From Pseudomonas sp. Root562 (GTDB lineage Bacteria; Pseudomonadota; Gammaproteobacteria; Pseudomonadales; Pseudomonadaceae): a stretch of 64,000 bases of DNA. Position 1 is the first letter of the stretch. Each line of letters begins with the position of its first letter. The DNA lies in the NCBI RefSeq assembly GCF_001427125.1, contig NZ_LMGK01000020.1, forward strand, positions 19,942 through 83,941, in the 5' to 3' direction. This document shows positions 15,771 through 23,789 of this stretch, one piece after another. The translations under genes were made by a program, and so were the position numbers. The notes below the pieces were generated by a model. The model did not search any database and had not been told where the DNA came from. It saw only the letters and a program-made list of their open reading frames with translations.

Positions 15771-16463
15771 ATGCACATCAACAAGCTTTTACTGGCAGTA
15801 GCTATTGGCGCGGTTTTGTCGGCGTCTACCGTACTGATCCCGGACAGCTTTTCCGGGGTATCAAGCGCTCAGGCAAGAGATGGTGGTAGTGGCGGCGGTG
15901 GCGGTGGCGGTCACGGCGGCGGTGGTGGTGGCGGCGGTGGCGGTCACGGCGGTGGTGGTGGCAGCGGCGGTGGCGGAGGCCATGGCGGTGGCGGTAACGG
16001 CGGTGGCGGTGGCCATGGCGGTGGCGGTAACGGCGGTGGACATGGAGGGGGTGGTAACGGTGGCGGCCACGGTGGCAGTGGTGGCGGCGGTCACAGCGGC
16101 GGCTCAAGCGGCAGTGGTCATGGTGGAGACAGCGCCGGTAGCGGTCACAGCGGTAGCCACGGCTCGGGACACTCCGGCAGCACGGCTTCGAACTCAGGGC
16201 GCAGCGGCACCCATTCCGAACCAGGTGACGATCACGGCGTCCATCGTTCGGGCGATGACAATGGCGTTCACCGTTCTGGTGATGACAATGGTGTACACCG
16301 CTCAGGTGACGACAACGGCGTGCATCGCTCGGGTGATGACAATGGCGTTCATCGTTCAGGCGAGATCGGCGATGACCACGGTATTCGTCGGGCCGGGGAA
16401 GTGGGCGATGATCGCGGCCTGCATGCGGCCGGTGAACCCGGAGATGACAAACGCATGAACTGA
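15771..16463 (+). CDS. Secreted Gly/His-rich repeat protein, function unknown
   Basis: The 230-residue protein has a Sec signal peptide ending SSAQA/RDGG. About 100 residues of Gly-Gly-His-Gly low complexity follow (~38-140), then five 9-residue repeats of the form GDDNGVHRS. Three 10-12-residue variants (GEIGDDHGIRRA, GEVGDDRGLHAA, GEPGDDKRMN) end the protein. The many His and Asp residues could bind metal ions. It follows gspF by 150 bp, after a terminator, on the same strand, so it may be a type II secretion substrate; that is inference. The ATG at 15771 with GGAG upstream is chosen over the 15711 start, which would hide the signal peptide. Gly-rich regions recruit many unrelated database hits. 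Confidence 0.75.
   Translation: MHINKLLLAVAIGAVLSASTVLIPDSFSGVSSAQARDGGSGGGGGGGHGGGGGGGGGGHGGGGGSGGGGGHGGGGNGGGGGHGGGGNGGGHGGGGNGGGHGGSGGGGHSGGSSGSGHGGDSAGSGHSGSHGSGHSGSTASNSGRSGTHSEPGDDHGVHRSGDDNGVHRSGDDNGVHRSGDDNGVHRSGDDNGVHRSGEIGDDHGIRRAGEVGDDRGLHAAGEPGDDKRMN
16224..16358 (+). repeat. Five tandem 27-bp coding repeats (GDDNGVHRS)
   Basis: Five in-frame 27-bp units encode GDDHGVHRS once and GDDNGVHRS four times. The DNA differs mostly at third positions, so the peptide is conserved by selection and the array is not a very recent expansion. Confidence 0.9.
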
Positions 16464-16477
16464 CTTGCACTGAACCG

Positions 16478-16569
16478 TGTAGGAGCGAAGCTTGCTCGCG
16501 ATGGCGGTGGTCCACTCAACGGTGATGTTGATTGACACATCGTTATCGCGAGCAAGCTTTGCTCCTACA
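16478..16569. repeat. REPIN (GTAGGAGC type)
   Basis: Inverted REP pair: GTAGGAGCGAAGCTTGCTCG on the left, and CGCGAGCAAGCTTTGCTCCTAC on the right (18 of its bases pair with the left arm). It sits between the Gly/His-rich gene and a convergent LysR gene. The right arm contributes the TAG stop of the LysR gene at 16567-16565. Confidence 0.85.
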
Positions 16570-17467
16570 GGGGATCACGTGAATCTTCAGTATCCAGCCG
16601 CTCGCGCAGAAACCCGATCAACGCCTGCACCGGCCGCGACGCCTGGCGATGCTGTGGATACACCGCCGATAACGTCAGCGGCTGCGGTCGAAACTCATCG
16701 AGCACCGGCACCAGCCTGCCATCCTGCAGCGCCGAACCGACGATGAATGCAGGCAAATAGGTAATCCCCATCCCGGCAATCGCCGCGTCCCTGAGCAACT
16801 CTCCGTTATTGACCCGCATCCGCCCGGTGACATTGACGGCCAGTGGCCTGCCCTGTCCGTTGAATCGCCATTGCACCTGTCGGCCGTGGCCATAGGGCAG
16901 GCAATCATGGTTGAGCAAATCTTCAGGTTTGACCGGTCTGCCGCGCTCGGCCAAATAGGCCGGACTGGCGCAATACACCCGCTCGATCGAAGCGATGCGT
17001 CGGGCAATGAGCGTCGAATCTTCCAGCGTACCGATGCGCAATGCCAGGTCGTAGCCTTCACCGAGCAGATCAACCGGCCGGTCGCTTAAATCCATTTCTA
17101 CGGTAACGTCACGATAGCGCTGCAAAAACTCCGGCAGCAGCCAGCCCAGATGCGCCAAGGCAAACGACAGCGGAGCGCTGACGCGGACAGTGCCGCGCGG
17201 CTCGGTGGTTTGCCCGGCAATGCCCTGCTCCACTTGCTCGACTTCGGCGAGCAGGCGAAGGGCAGATTCGTAGTAGCTCTGGCCCAGAGGTGTGACGTCC
17301 AGGCGCCGGGTCGAGCGATTGAGCAGACGCACGCCAAGGCGTTCTTCGAGCTGCATCAAACGGCGGCTGACGAATTGCTTGGACAAGCCCAACTGATCGG
17401 CCGCCGCGGTGAAACTGCCAGAATCCATGACCTGGCAAAAAATACGCATGTCTTCGAACGGGTTCAT
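16565..17467 (-). CDS. LysR-family transcriptional regulator
   Basis: The 300-residue protein has an N-terminal winged HTH (MNPFEDMRIFCQVMDSGSF, LSKQFVSRRLMQLEERLGVRLLNRSTRR). A LysR substrate-binding domain follows (~88-290: VRVSAPLSFALAHLGWLL, DLALRIGTLEDSTLIARRI). It is of the DsdC/AaeR-like type common in Pseudomonas. The ATG at 17467 has AAGG 7 nt upstream; the GTG two codons earlier sits too close to that site. It lies 100 bp downstream of the ycaC-like gene on the same strand, separated by a hairpin, so it probably has its own promoter and may control the neighbouring operon. Its stop codon lies inside a REPIN arm. Confidence 0.92.
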   Translation of the reverse strand: MNPFEDMRIFCQVMDSGSFTAAADQLGLSKQFVSRRLMQLEERLGVRLLNRSTRRLDVTPLGQSYYESALRLLAEVEQVEQGIAGQTTEPRGTVRVSAPLSFALAHLGWLLPEFLQRYRDVTVEMDLSDRPVDLLGEGYDLALRIGTLEDSTLIARRIASIERVYCASPAYLAERGRPVKPEDLLNHDCLPYGHGRQVQWRFNGQGRPLAVNVTGRMRVNNGELLRDAAIAGMGITYLPAFIVGSALQDGRLVPVLDEFRPQPLTLSAVYPQHRQASRPVQALIGFLRERLDTEDSRDPL

Positions 17468-17527
17468 TGTCACGCCTTGGTTGACGGTCCGGTACTTTAT
17501 ACCAAGGTCAGTCTGCCAACGGCTTTT

Positions 17528-17557
17528 CTGTAGGAGCGAGCCTGCTCGCTCCTACAG
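17528..17557. terminator. REP-type hairpin after the ycaC-like gene
   Basis: A 13-bp perfect stem (CTGTAGGAGCGAG / CTCGCTCCTACAG) has a CCTG loop. It starts 10 bp after the ycaC-like stop. It is a single REP copy that could end transcription of the 20692-17567 operon; it lacks a T tract. Confidence 0.55.
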
Positions 17558-17566
17558 GGGCGTTGC

Positions 17567-18193
17567 TTATTTCGCGGTAAACGTGGTGTAGCTGTTGATC
17601 AGGTTGCGGTAGTTCGGGATGCGTTCGGAAAGCAGGTTGGCCAGGCCTTCCATGTCGTTGCGCCAGTCGCCTTGCAGTTCGCAGGCCACGGAGAACCAGT
17701 TAAGCAGCTGTGCACCGGCCGCCGACATGCGCGCCCAGGCGGCTTGTTGCACGGTGGTGTTGAAGGTGCCGGAAGCATCGGTCACCACGAACACGTCAAA
17801 GCCTTCGGCCAGTGCGGACAGCGTCGGGAACGCCACGCACACGTCGGTCACCACACCGGCAATGATCAGTTGCTTGCGCCCGGTAGCCTTCACTGCCTTG
17901 ACGAAGTCTTCGTTGTCCCAAGCGTTGATCTGGCCAGGGCGCGCAATGAACGGCGCGTCGGGGAACTGCGCCTTGAGCTCCGGCACGATCGGGCCGTTCG
18001 GGCCGCTGTCGAAACTGGTGGTGAGGATGGTCGGCAAGTTGAAGAATTTGGCGATGTCACCCAGGGCCAGTACGTTGTTCTTGAACTCATTGGGCGAAAA
18101 ATCCTGCACCAGCGAGATCAGACCTGTCTGGTGATCGACCAACAGCACAACGGCATCGTCTTTATTCAGGCGTTTGTAGGGAACGTTGCTCAT
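17567..18193 (-). CDS. ycaC: YcaC-type isochorismatase-like cysteine hydrolase
   Basis: At 208 residues it matches the usual YcaC length. The catalytic triad positions are present: D20 (VVLLVDHQTG), a Lys in the central region, and nucleophile C119 (VVTDVCVAF). The conserved cis-peptide motif precedes the Cys. YcaC proteins form octamers of the isochorismatase fold; their physiological substrate is not known. It is the third gene of an apparent operon with an ABM-domain membrane protein and an Amidohydrolase_3 protein, 39 bp from the latter. The start has GAGGAG upstream. Confidence 0.9.
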   Translation of the reverse strand: MSNVPYKRLNKDDAVVLLVDHQTGLISLVQDFSPNEFKNNVLALGDIAKFFNLPTILTTSFDSGPNGPIVPELKAQFPDAPFIARPGQINAWDNEDFVKAVKATGRKQLIIAGVVTDVCVAFPTLSALAEGFDVFVVTDASGTFNTTVQQAAWARMSAAGAQLLNWFSVACELQGDWRNDMEGLANLLSERIPNYRNLINSYTTFTAK

Positions 18194-18232
18194 GGGTAAC
18201 TCCTCGGTGGATGAATGTCTTTTGGGTGTTCG

Positions 18233-20071
18233 TCAGAAAGCAAAACACGAGCAGCCGAAGGCGCCCCAGAAACCGGCAAAGTCGCTGACCGGCGCATTCG
18301 ACAGGCGCGCCCGTTCATGGCTGTGGGAATGCACCGCACACGGACCGCTGCACTGATGAACCTGCGCTTGCAGGGGTGAGGCTGGCCGCCAATGGCCCGG
18401 CACTTTCACCACCGGCGACCAATCCGGCAGCACCGGCACACTGGCCGGGCCAAGTTTTTCGAAGTCGCCGGCGGCATACACCACTTTGCCGCCGACCACG
18501 GTCAGCACCGACTCGATCCATTTGATCGCTTCTTCGTCGACACTGAAAAAGTCCGCGCTCAACGCCGCGATATCGGCCAGCTGTCCGACCTTGATCTGGC
18601 CCTTCTTGCCCTGCTCGGACGAGAACCAGGCGCTGCCATGGGTGAACAGTTCCAGCGCAGTCTGGCGCGACAGGCCTTCGGCATGCAGCGCCATGCCGCC
18701 GACGGTGCGTGCGCTGACCATCCAGTACAACGAGGTCCATGGATTGTAGCTCGACACGCGCGTGGCATCGGTGCCCGCGCCTACCGGCACACCTTCAGCG
18801 AGCATGCGTTTGATCGGCGGGGTGGCTTCGGCCGCTTTGGCCCCATAACGCTCGACAAAATACTCACCCTGGAACGCCATGCGATCCTGAATCGCAATGC
18901 CGCCGCCCAGCGCCCTCACCCGCTCGATGTTCTGCGGGGTAATGGTTTCGGCGTGATCGAAAAACCAGGGCAGGCCATTGAACGGAATGTCGCGGTTGAC
19001 CTTCTCGAACACATCGAGCATGCGACTGATGGATTCGTTGTAGGTGGCATGCAGACGGAACGGCCAGCGCTGTTCGACGAGGTGGCGCACCACTGGCTCC
19101 AGCTCGTCCTCCATGCTCTGCGGCAGGTCAGGGCGCGGTTCGAGGAAGTCTTCGAAGTCTGCCGCCGAGAACACCAGCATTTCCCCGGCGCCGTTGTGAC
19201 GCAGGAAGTCATCGCCCTGGTGCAATTTGACGCTACCGGTCCAGTTCTGGAAGTCGGCCAGCTCTTCTTTGGGTTTCTGGGTAAACAGGTTGTAGGCGAT
19301 GCGCACGGTCAGTTGCTCATCCTTGGCCAATTGTTCGATCACCTGATAATCGTCGGGATAATTCTGGAAACCACCGCCGGCGTCGATGGCACTGGTCAGG
19401 CCCAGACGATTGAGTTCGCGCATGAACTGCCGCGTCGAGTTGACCTGATACTCCAGCGGCAACTTCGGCCCCTTGGCCAGGGTCGAGTAGAGAATCATCG
19501 CGTTGGGACGTGCCACCAGCATGCCGGTGGGGTTGCCGTTAGCGTCGCGAACGATTTCGCCGCCCGGCGGGTTCGGCGTGTCGCGGGTGTACCCGGCTAC
19601 CCGCAGCGCGGCCCGGTTGAGCAAGGCCCGATCATACAAATGCAGGACGAACACCGGTGTGTCCGGCGCGGCCTGATTGAGTTCATCAAGGGTCGGCATG
19701 CGTTTTTCGGCAAACTGAAACTCGTTCCAGCCACCCACCACGCGCACCCACTGCGGTGTTGGTGTGCGATCGGCTTGCTCCTTGAGCATGCGCAAGGCGT
19801 CGGCCAGCGAGGGCACACCTTCCCAGCGCAATTCAAGGTTGTAGTTCAGGCCCCCGCGGATCAAGTGCAAGTGCGAGTCATTGAGACCGGGAATCACGCA
19901 ACGGCCCTTGAGGTCGATCACTTGCGTGACCGGACCGCGTAACGCCATGGCCTGGGCATCGCTGCCGACCGCTACAAAGCGACCGTCACTGATCGCAACC
20001 GCACTGGCGTGCGGATTCTCGCGGTCGACCGTATGAAATTGGCCATTGAACAGAATCAGATCGGCGTTCAT
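18233..20071 (-). CDS. Amidohydrolase_3 (YtcJ-like) metal-dependent hydrolase
   Basis: The 612-residue protein has the composite beta-sandwich start (ILFNGQFHTVDRENPHASAVAI). The metal-binding HxH follows in GLNDSHLHLIRGG, then a His in FRLHATYNES, a His in FFDHAETI and the Asp in GAGTDATRVSSYNPW. Such enzymes hydrolyse amides or N-acyl groups at a dizinc-like centre; the substrate is unknown. The last ~60 residues are a poorly conserved tail rich in His and Cys (HQCSGPCAVHSHSHE, FGCSCFAF) that might bind metal. It lies between the ABM-domain gene (9 bp) and ycaC. Confidence 0.88.
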   Translation of the reverse strand: MNADLILFNGQFHTVDRENPHASAVAISDGRFVAVGSDAQAMALRGPVTQVIDLKGRCVIPGLNDSHLHLIRGGLNYNLELRWEGVPSLADALRMLKEQADRTPTPQWVRVVGGWNEFQFAEKRMPTLDELNQAAPDTPVFVLHLYDRALLNRAALRVAGYTRDTPNPPGGEIVRDANGNPTGMLVARPNAMILYSTLAKGPKLPLEYQVNSTRQFMRELNRLGLTSAIDAGGGFQNYPDDYQVIEQLAKDEQLTVRIAYNLFTQKPKEELADFQNWTGSVKLHQGDDFLRHNGAGEMLVFSAADFEDFLEPRPDLPQSMEDELEPVVRHLVEQRWPFRLHATYNESISRMLDVFEKVNRDIPFNGLPWFFDHAETITPQNIERVRALGGGIAIQDRMAFQGEYFVERYGAKAAEATPPIKRMLAEGVPVGAGTDATRVSSYNPWTSLYWMVSARTVGGMALHAEGLSRQTALELFTHGSAWFSSEQGKKGQIKVGQLADIAALSADFFSVDEEAIKWIESVLTVVGGKVVYAAGDFEKLGPASVPVLPDWSPVVKVPGHWRPASPLQAQVHQCSGPCAVHSHSHERARLSNAPVSDFAGFWGAFGCSCFAF

Positions 20072-20080
20072 CGCAGTTCC

Positions 20081-20692
20081 TTAAGGCAATTTGGCAGGGG
20101 ACTGGCCGGCTTCCAGCCAGGGCGCAAACAGGCGCGTGGCGAGCGGCATGAAGACGTACACCACTGACAGCACGATGGTCAGGGTGATCAGGAACGTGGC
20201 GACCACGTAATTGGAAAGAAATGCGTTGAGCTGCAGCAACGGCCCCCAAAGCAGCGGTACCAACAGCGTGTGCGGCAGGATCACCAGCAGCGTGACCACC
20301 GCCTGCTTCCAGCGCGGTGCAGGCGAGCCGGTTTCAGTCTGCGGGGTAAACCAGAACTCGTTGACCGGGTTGACCTCGGTCTGGTCGCCATCAGCGAGCA
20401 TCGGCGCAGCTTCGTCGACCAGCGCCTGGCGCTGCGGCGAATCGAGCCAGCGCTGCATCGCTTCAGTGGAGCAAAAGCGCAGCACGCAGGTGTACGTGTC
20501 GAGACCCGCGCTTTTGCCACGCACCACATCCACCCCCAGGTGCCCCACGCTTTGCCCGGCAACCTTGACGATGTTGCGCAGCCAGGCTTCATACGGCACT
20601 TCGGAACCGGCCTTGATCCGATGCTTGACGATCAACGTGACAACTTCATCGAACCCAGGTGTCTGTGTGCTCCGGGACTGGATTTCAGACAT
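20081..20692 (-). CDS. Antibiotic biosynthesis monooxygenase (ABM) domain protein with membrane anchor
   Basis: The 203-residue protein has an ABM ferredoxin-like domain at ~15-115 (VTLIVKHRIKAGSEVPYEAW, LDTYTCVLRFCSTEAMQRW). Two transmembrane helices follow (~130-155 and ~160-190). The same fusion occurs in many Pseudomonas as a protein of unknown function. It heads the operon with the amidohydrolase and YcaC. The ATG at 20692 has GGAG upstream. The 106-bp gap to cobF holds an A/T run and no clear terminator. Confidence 0.85.
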   Translation of the reverse strand: MSEIQSRSTQTPGFDEVVTLIVKHRIKAGSEVPYEAWLRNIVKVAGQSVGHLGVDVVRGKSAGLDTYTCVLRFCSTEAMQRWLDSPQRQALVDEAAPMLADGDQTEVNPVNEFWFTPQTETGSPAPRWKQAVVTLLVILPHTLLVPLLWGPLLQLNAFLSNYVVATFLITLTIVLSVVYVFMPLATRLFAPWLEAGQSPAKLP

Positions 20693-20798
20693 GACGAAGG
20701 TCTCCGACGTAACAATGTTGAAAGGACTTCAATGTTGCCGATGACGGGAAGGAAAAAATTGCATGTACGTGCTTTTTTTTTAAACGTGCCGCCCGGAC

Positions 20799-21554
20799 TC
20801 AGGGCTTGCGCAACAAATAGGTATCCATGATCCAGCCATTGGCCTGTCGGGCCGCCTTGCGGACCCGCTCAATCTCATCCGCGACGTCCCTGAGCTTGCC
20901 GCTGATCAGGATTTCATCGGGTGTCCCCAGGTAGGCCCCCCAATAAATCTGCGTGTCCTGATCCGCTACCTGTTGGTAGGCGTCCTGGGCATCGAGCATC
21001 ACCACCAGGCTATCGGCGTCGCTCACCTGCCCCGCGGCCAGTCGCCGGCCAGTGGTGATTTCAACCGGACGACCGATCTGATTGAGCGTCACTTTGTGCT
21101 GCGCCGCCAGCGCCTGAACGCTGGTGATGCCGGGAATCACCTCGTATTCGAAAGCGCAGGTGCCTGCCGCGAGAATGGCCTGCAGGATTCGCAGGGTGCT
21201 GTCGTAAAGTGCCGGGTCACCCCATACCAGGAACCCGCCGCACTGGCCGTCCGTCATTTGCTCATTGATCAGGCGCTCGAAGGTACGCTGCTTGACCAGG
21301 TTCAGCTCATTGACGCTGCAAGTGTAGTCAACATCGCCACGCTCGCGTTCCGCAACCGGCGCTTCGACAAAGCGGTAATCGCGATGGCTGATGTAACGCT
21401 CACAAATGTCGCGGCGCAGGTCGACCAGTTTGTCTTTGCTCCGGCCCTTGTCCATGAGGAAAAACACATCGACCCGATTCAGCGCCTTGACCGCTTGCAC
21501 GGTGATGTAATCAGGGTTGCCGGCACCGATGCCGATGACCATTATCTTTTTCAT
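20799..21554 (-). CDS. cobF: Precorrin-6A synthase (deacetylating) CobF
   Basis: The 251-residue protein is a SAM-dependent tetrapyrrole methylase of the CobF subfamily: IMVIGIGAGNPDYITVQAVKAL at the start (two SAM-site halves), DRV.FFLMDKG, and GGFLVWGDPALYDST. CobF methylates C1 of precorrin-5 and releases the acetyl group in aerobic cobalamin synthesis. Other cob genes are not in the window. Its ATG at 21554 shares one base with the TGA of the upstream phosphatase gene (TGATG), so the two are coupled. A TTG one codon earlier is possible but less likely. Confidence 0.92.
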   Translation of the reverse strand: MKKIMVIGIGAGNPDYITVQAVKALNRVDVFFLMDKGRSKDKLVDLRRDICERYISHRDYRFVEAPVAERERGDVDYTCSVNELNLVKQRTFERLINEQMTDGQCGGFLVWGDPALYDSTLRILQAILAAGTCAFEYEVIPGITSVQALAAQHKVTLNQIGRPVEITTGRRLAAGQVSDADSLVVMLDAQDAYQQVADQDTQIYWGAYLGTPDEILISGKLRDVADEIERVRKAARQANGWIMDTYLLRKP

Positions 21555-22126
21555 CAAGACACCCCTTCAGGATCAGTGCCCGGCAGCCGCAAGCGCCAGC
21601 AACCATTGAACCGCAACTCGATGGACGACAGCGGCTCGACATCGATCAGGTTGTAGGCCGGGCTCTGCAGGACGTGACTCAGAGCGGCACGAATGACAAA
21701 CGGATGGGTAACGGCGATGAAATGCCCAGGTGTTGCTTGCAGCGTCGTCAGCCACTCAGCGATGCGCGTACAAACCTGCGCCACCGACTCACCACCGTGC
21801 GGGGCCGCATGCGGGTCGGCAATCCAGCCCTGCAATAATTCAGGTTCGGATGTTTGCACGTCATTGATGCTTGCGCCGCACCAGCGCCCGAAATCGCAAT
21901 CTCTCAGGGCTGCGACGACCTCCATCGTACTGCCGAACAATTCGGCGGTTTGTCGGGTGCGCAGCTCCGGCCCGCATAACAGCTTCGGCGCACCCTTGAA
22001 TTGAGAACTGCGCGAACCCCGCGCCGATTGCCAATCCATCTCCAGCGGCTCGTTTGTAGGAAACCGCGCAAGTTTTTGTGCGACAGTTCGTGCATGGCAC
22101 ATCAGGGTCAAACGAGTCGCCTTCAC
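21554..22126 (-). CDS. Histidine phosphatase-family protein with altered RHG motif
   Basis: The 190-residue protein has the histidine phosphatase fold: a first catalytic His in LMCHARTVAQ, where the canonical RHG is replaced by CHA; an Arg in CGPELRTRQTAELF; the Glu in PHGGESVAQVC; and the second His in VTHPFVIRAALSH. Arg-to-Cys at the first position is a clear change to the active-site signature, yet both His residues remain. It is coupled to cobF, so a cobalamin-precursor role (like CobC-type phosphatases) is plausible, but unproven. The ATG at 22126 is accepted without a strong ribosome site. Confidence 0.82.
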   Translation of the reverse strand: MKATRLTLMCHARTVAQKLARFPTNEPLEMDWQSARGSRSSQFKGAPKLLCGPELRTRQTAELFGSTMEVVAALRDCDFGRWCGASINDVQTSEPELLQGWIADPHAAPHGGESVAQVCTRIAEWLTTLQATPGHFIAVTHPFVIRAALSHVLQSPAYNLIDVEPLSSIELRFNGCWRLRLPGTDPEGVS

Positions 22127-22711
22127 GCGGGGTTTCTCTGTCGGGTGGAAGGGATAAACGGCGTTTAATCGCCAGCCAGAGGCAATTGTGCCGTAAGAGT
22201 CGGCATCGGGGTTGTTTCCTTTGACTTGAAATGGGTAATGGCCGGATGCCTTTCATGCTACAGGATCAGCCATCTCTGACTGCTCTTTGGGCGTTTGCCT
22301 ACAAGCCTGATCGACTTACCTGAAGCCCCGATGCGCATCGATCAAAAATCGTCACTGGACGTTGAAATCCCGCACGAAAATTAACTAGACATGCAGTGCG
22401 GCTTAAATAAATACTGCTTTCAACGGATTACCGATAGCCCACATCCAGCAGGAGCCCGGATGCCTGTTTTGCCAGCCCCGAACATCGATTCCGGTCTGGA
22501 ACCTGACCCATACGAACGCAAGATCCATTCACCCTGACGAGCCCCATGGCAGGGTCTGGAGCGGGCACGGTGATGCGTGTAGTCATACCCGGTAACGAAC
22601 AAAAAAGAGCGACGCCTTACAAGGCTACCGCCGAAAAAATGCGTGGAAAACCGACAGTGATTGTCAGGCTTGGTGCCCCGTCACCCAGCCCTTTGAGACA
22701 GGAGTGCATCC
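22127..22711. other. Intergenic region, 585 bp, between divergent cobF and aruF units
   Basis: No credible gene is visible. It must contain the promoters of both units. A 12-bp palindrome CGATGCGCATCG lies near 22330. I looked for the GCCACTG box of a cobalamin riboswitch on the minus strand and did not find it. Codon usage of the short frames here is unlike that of the neighbours. Confidence 0.5.
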
Positions 22712-23728
22712 ATGCTGGTCTTGCGCCCAGTGCAGTTAACCGACCTGCCCCAGTTGCAGCGCCTTGCTCGCGAAAGCCTGGTGGGCGTCACGTCCTTGCC
22801 GGACGACAGCGAGCGCTTGCGCGATAAAATCCTCGATTCCTGCACATCTTTCGAGCAAAACGTGCAGAACCCCGGGCCGGAGAATTATTTCTTCGTACTC
22901 GAGGACCTGACAAACCGGTCTCTGATCGGATGCTCGGAGATTCTGGCGACTGCCGGGTTCGACGAACCGTTCTACAGCCTGCGCAATCGCCACTTCAATA
23001 GTGCCTCGCGAGAGTTGAACATCGAGCACGGCGTGCCGGCGTTGTCGCTGTGCCAGGACCTCAGTGGCCACACATTGCTGCGCGGTTTTCACATTGATGG
23101 CGCATGGACAGGAACGGCCGCCTCCGAACTGTTGTCGCGAGCGCGCCTGCTGTTCATCGCCGCCCATGCCCAGCGCTTTTGCGGCACAGTGATTACCGAA
23201 ATCGTCGGTTACAGCAGCGATGAGGGACATTCACCCTTCTGGGATGCCGTGGGCAAACACTTCTTCGACCTGCCCTACGTCGAAGCAGAGCGCTTGTGTG
23301 GCCTGGAAAGCCGGGCGTTCCTCGCCGAATTGATGCCGCAATATCCGATCTACGTGCCCATGCTGCCCCAAGCCGCACAGGACTGCATCGGCCGGATCCA
23401 CCCCGATGGCCAGGAAGCCTTCGACATTCTTCAGCGCGAGGGATTCGAAACCAATCACTACGTCGACCTTTTCGACGGCGGTCCAACCCTGCTGGCCCGC
23501 ACGGGCAACATACGGTCCATCGCCCAAAGCCAAACCACCCAGGCCAGCCCCGGTGCGTTCATCGACGCTCGAGGGCGTTACCTGGTCAGCAATGATTCGC
23601 TGGAGAACTTTCGCGTCATCATTGCAGAACTGGACTACCTGCCCGGAAAACCCGTGACCCTCGATGCCGCGATGTGTGCAGCGTTGAAGGTGACCGAGGG
23701 CCGTCAGGTTCGGTTGATTGCCCTGTGA
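22712..23728 (+). CDS. aruF: Arginine/ornithine N-succinyltransferase alpha subunit (AruF-like)
   Basis: The 338-residue protein belongs to the AstA/AruF family, as shown by FRPV-like start (MLVLRPVQLTDLPQLQRLA), LSRARLLFIAAHAQRF, SPFWDAVGKHFFDLPYVEAERL, FLAELMPQYPIYV and the C-terminal FRVIIAELDY. AruF with AruG succinylates L-arginine, the first step of the AST pathway. Here the pair stands alone: no aruC, aruD, aruB or aruE is adjacent. It may be a second copy with a different substrate preference. AGGAG precedes the ATG by 7 nt. The spacing to aruG is 61 bp. Confidence 0.85.
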   Translation: MLVLRPVQLTDLPQLQRLARESLVGVTSLPDDSERLRDKILDSCTSFEQNVQNPGPENYFFVLEDLTNRSLIGCSEILATAGFDEPFYSLRNRHFNSASRELNIEHGVPALSLCQDLSGHTLLRGFHIDGAWTGTAASELLSRARLLFIAAHAQRFCGTVITEIVGYSSDEGHSPFWDAVGKHFFDLPYVEAERLCGLESRAFLAELMPQYPIYVPMLPQAAQDCIGRIHPDGQEAFDILQREGFETNHYVDLFDGGPTLLARTGNIRSIAQSQTTQASPGAFIDARGRYLVSNDSLENFRVIIAELDYLPGKPVTLDAAMCAALKVTEGRQVRLIAL

Positions 23729-23789
23729 GCATCGTTGTGTGCGGTGCCCGACAACGATCCCCGTACAAACCCGAAGCAGGAGCGGCATC

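Noticed and set aside
16224..16358. CRISPR-like or satellite repeats
   Set aside because: 27-bp contiguous units code for a conserved 9-residue peptide; no spacers.
18392..19942. 516-residue plus-strand open frame across the amidohydrolase gene
   Set aside because: Antisense shadow in GC-rich DNA; composition rich in His/Arg/Gln with no fold.
22127..22330. Cobalamin riboswitch upstream of the phosphatase-cobF pair
   Set aside because: No GCCACTG box or other core motif is seen on the minus strand.
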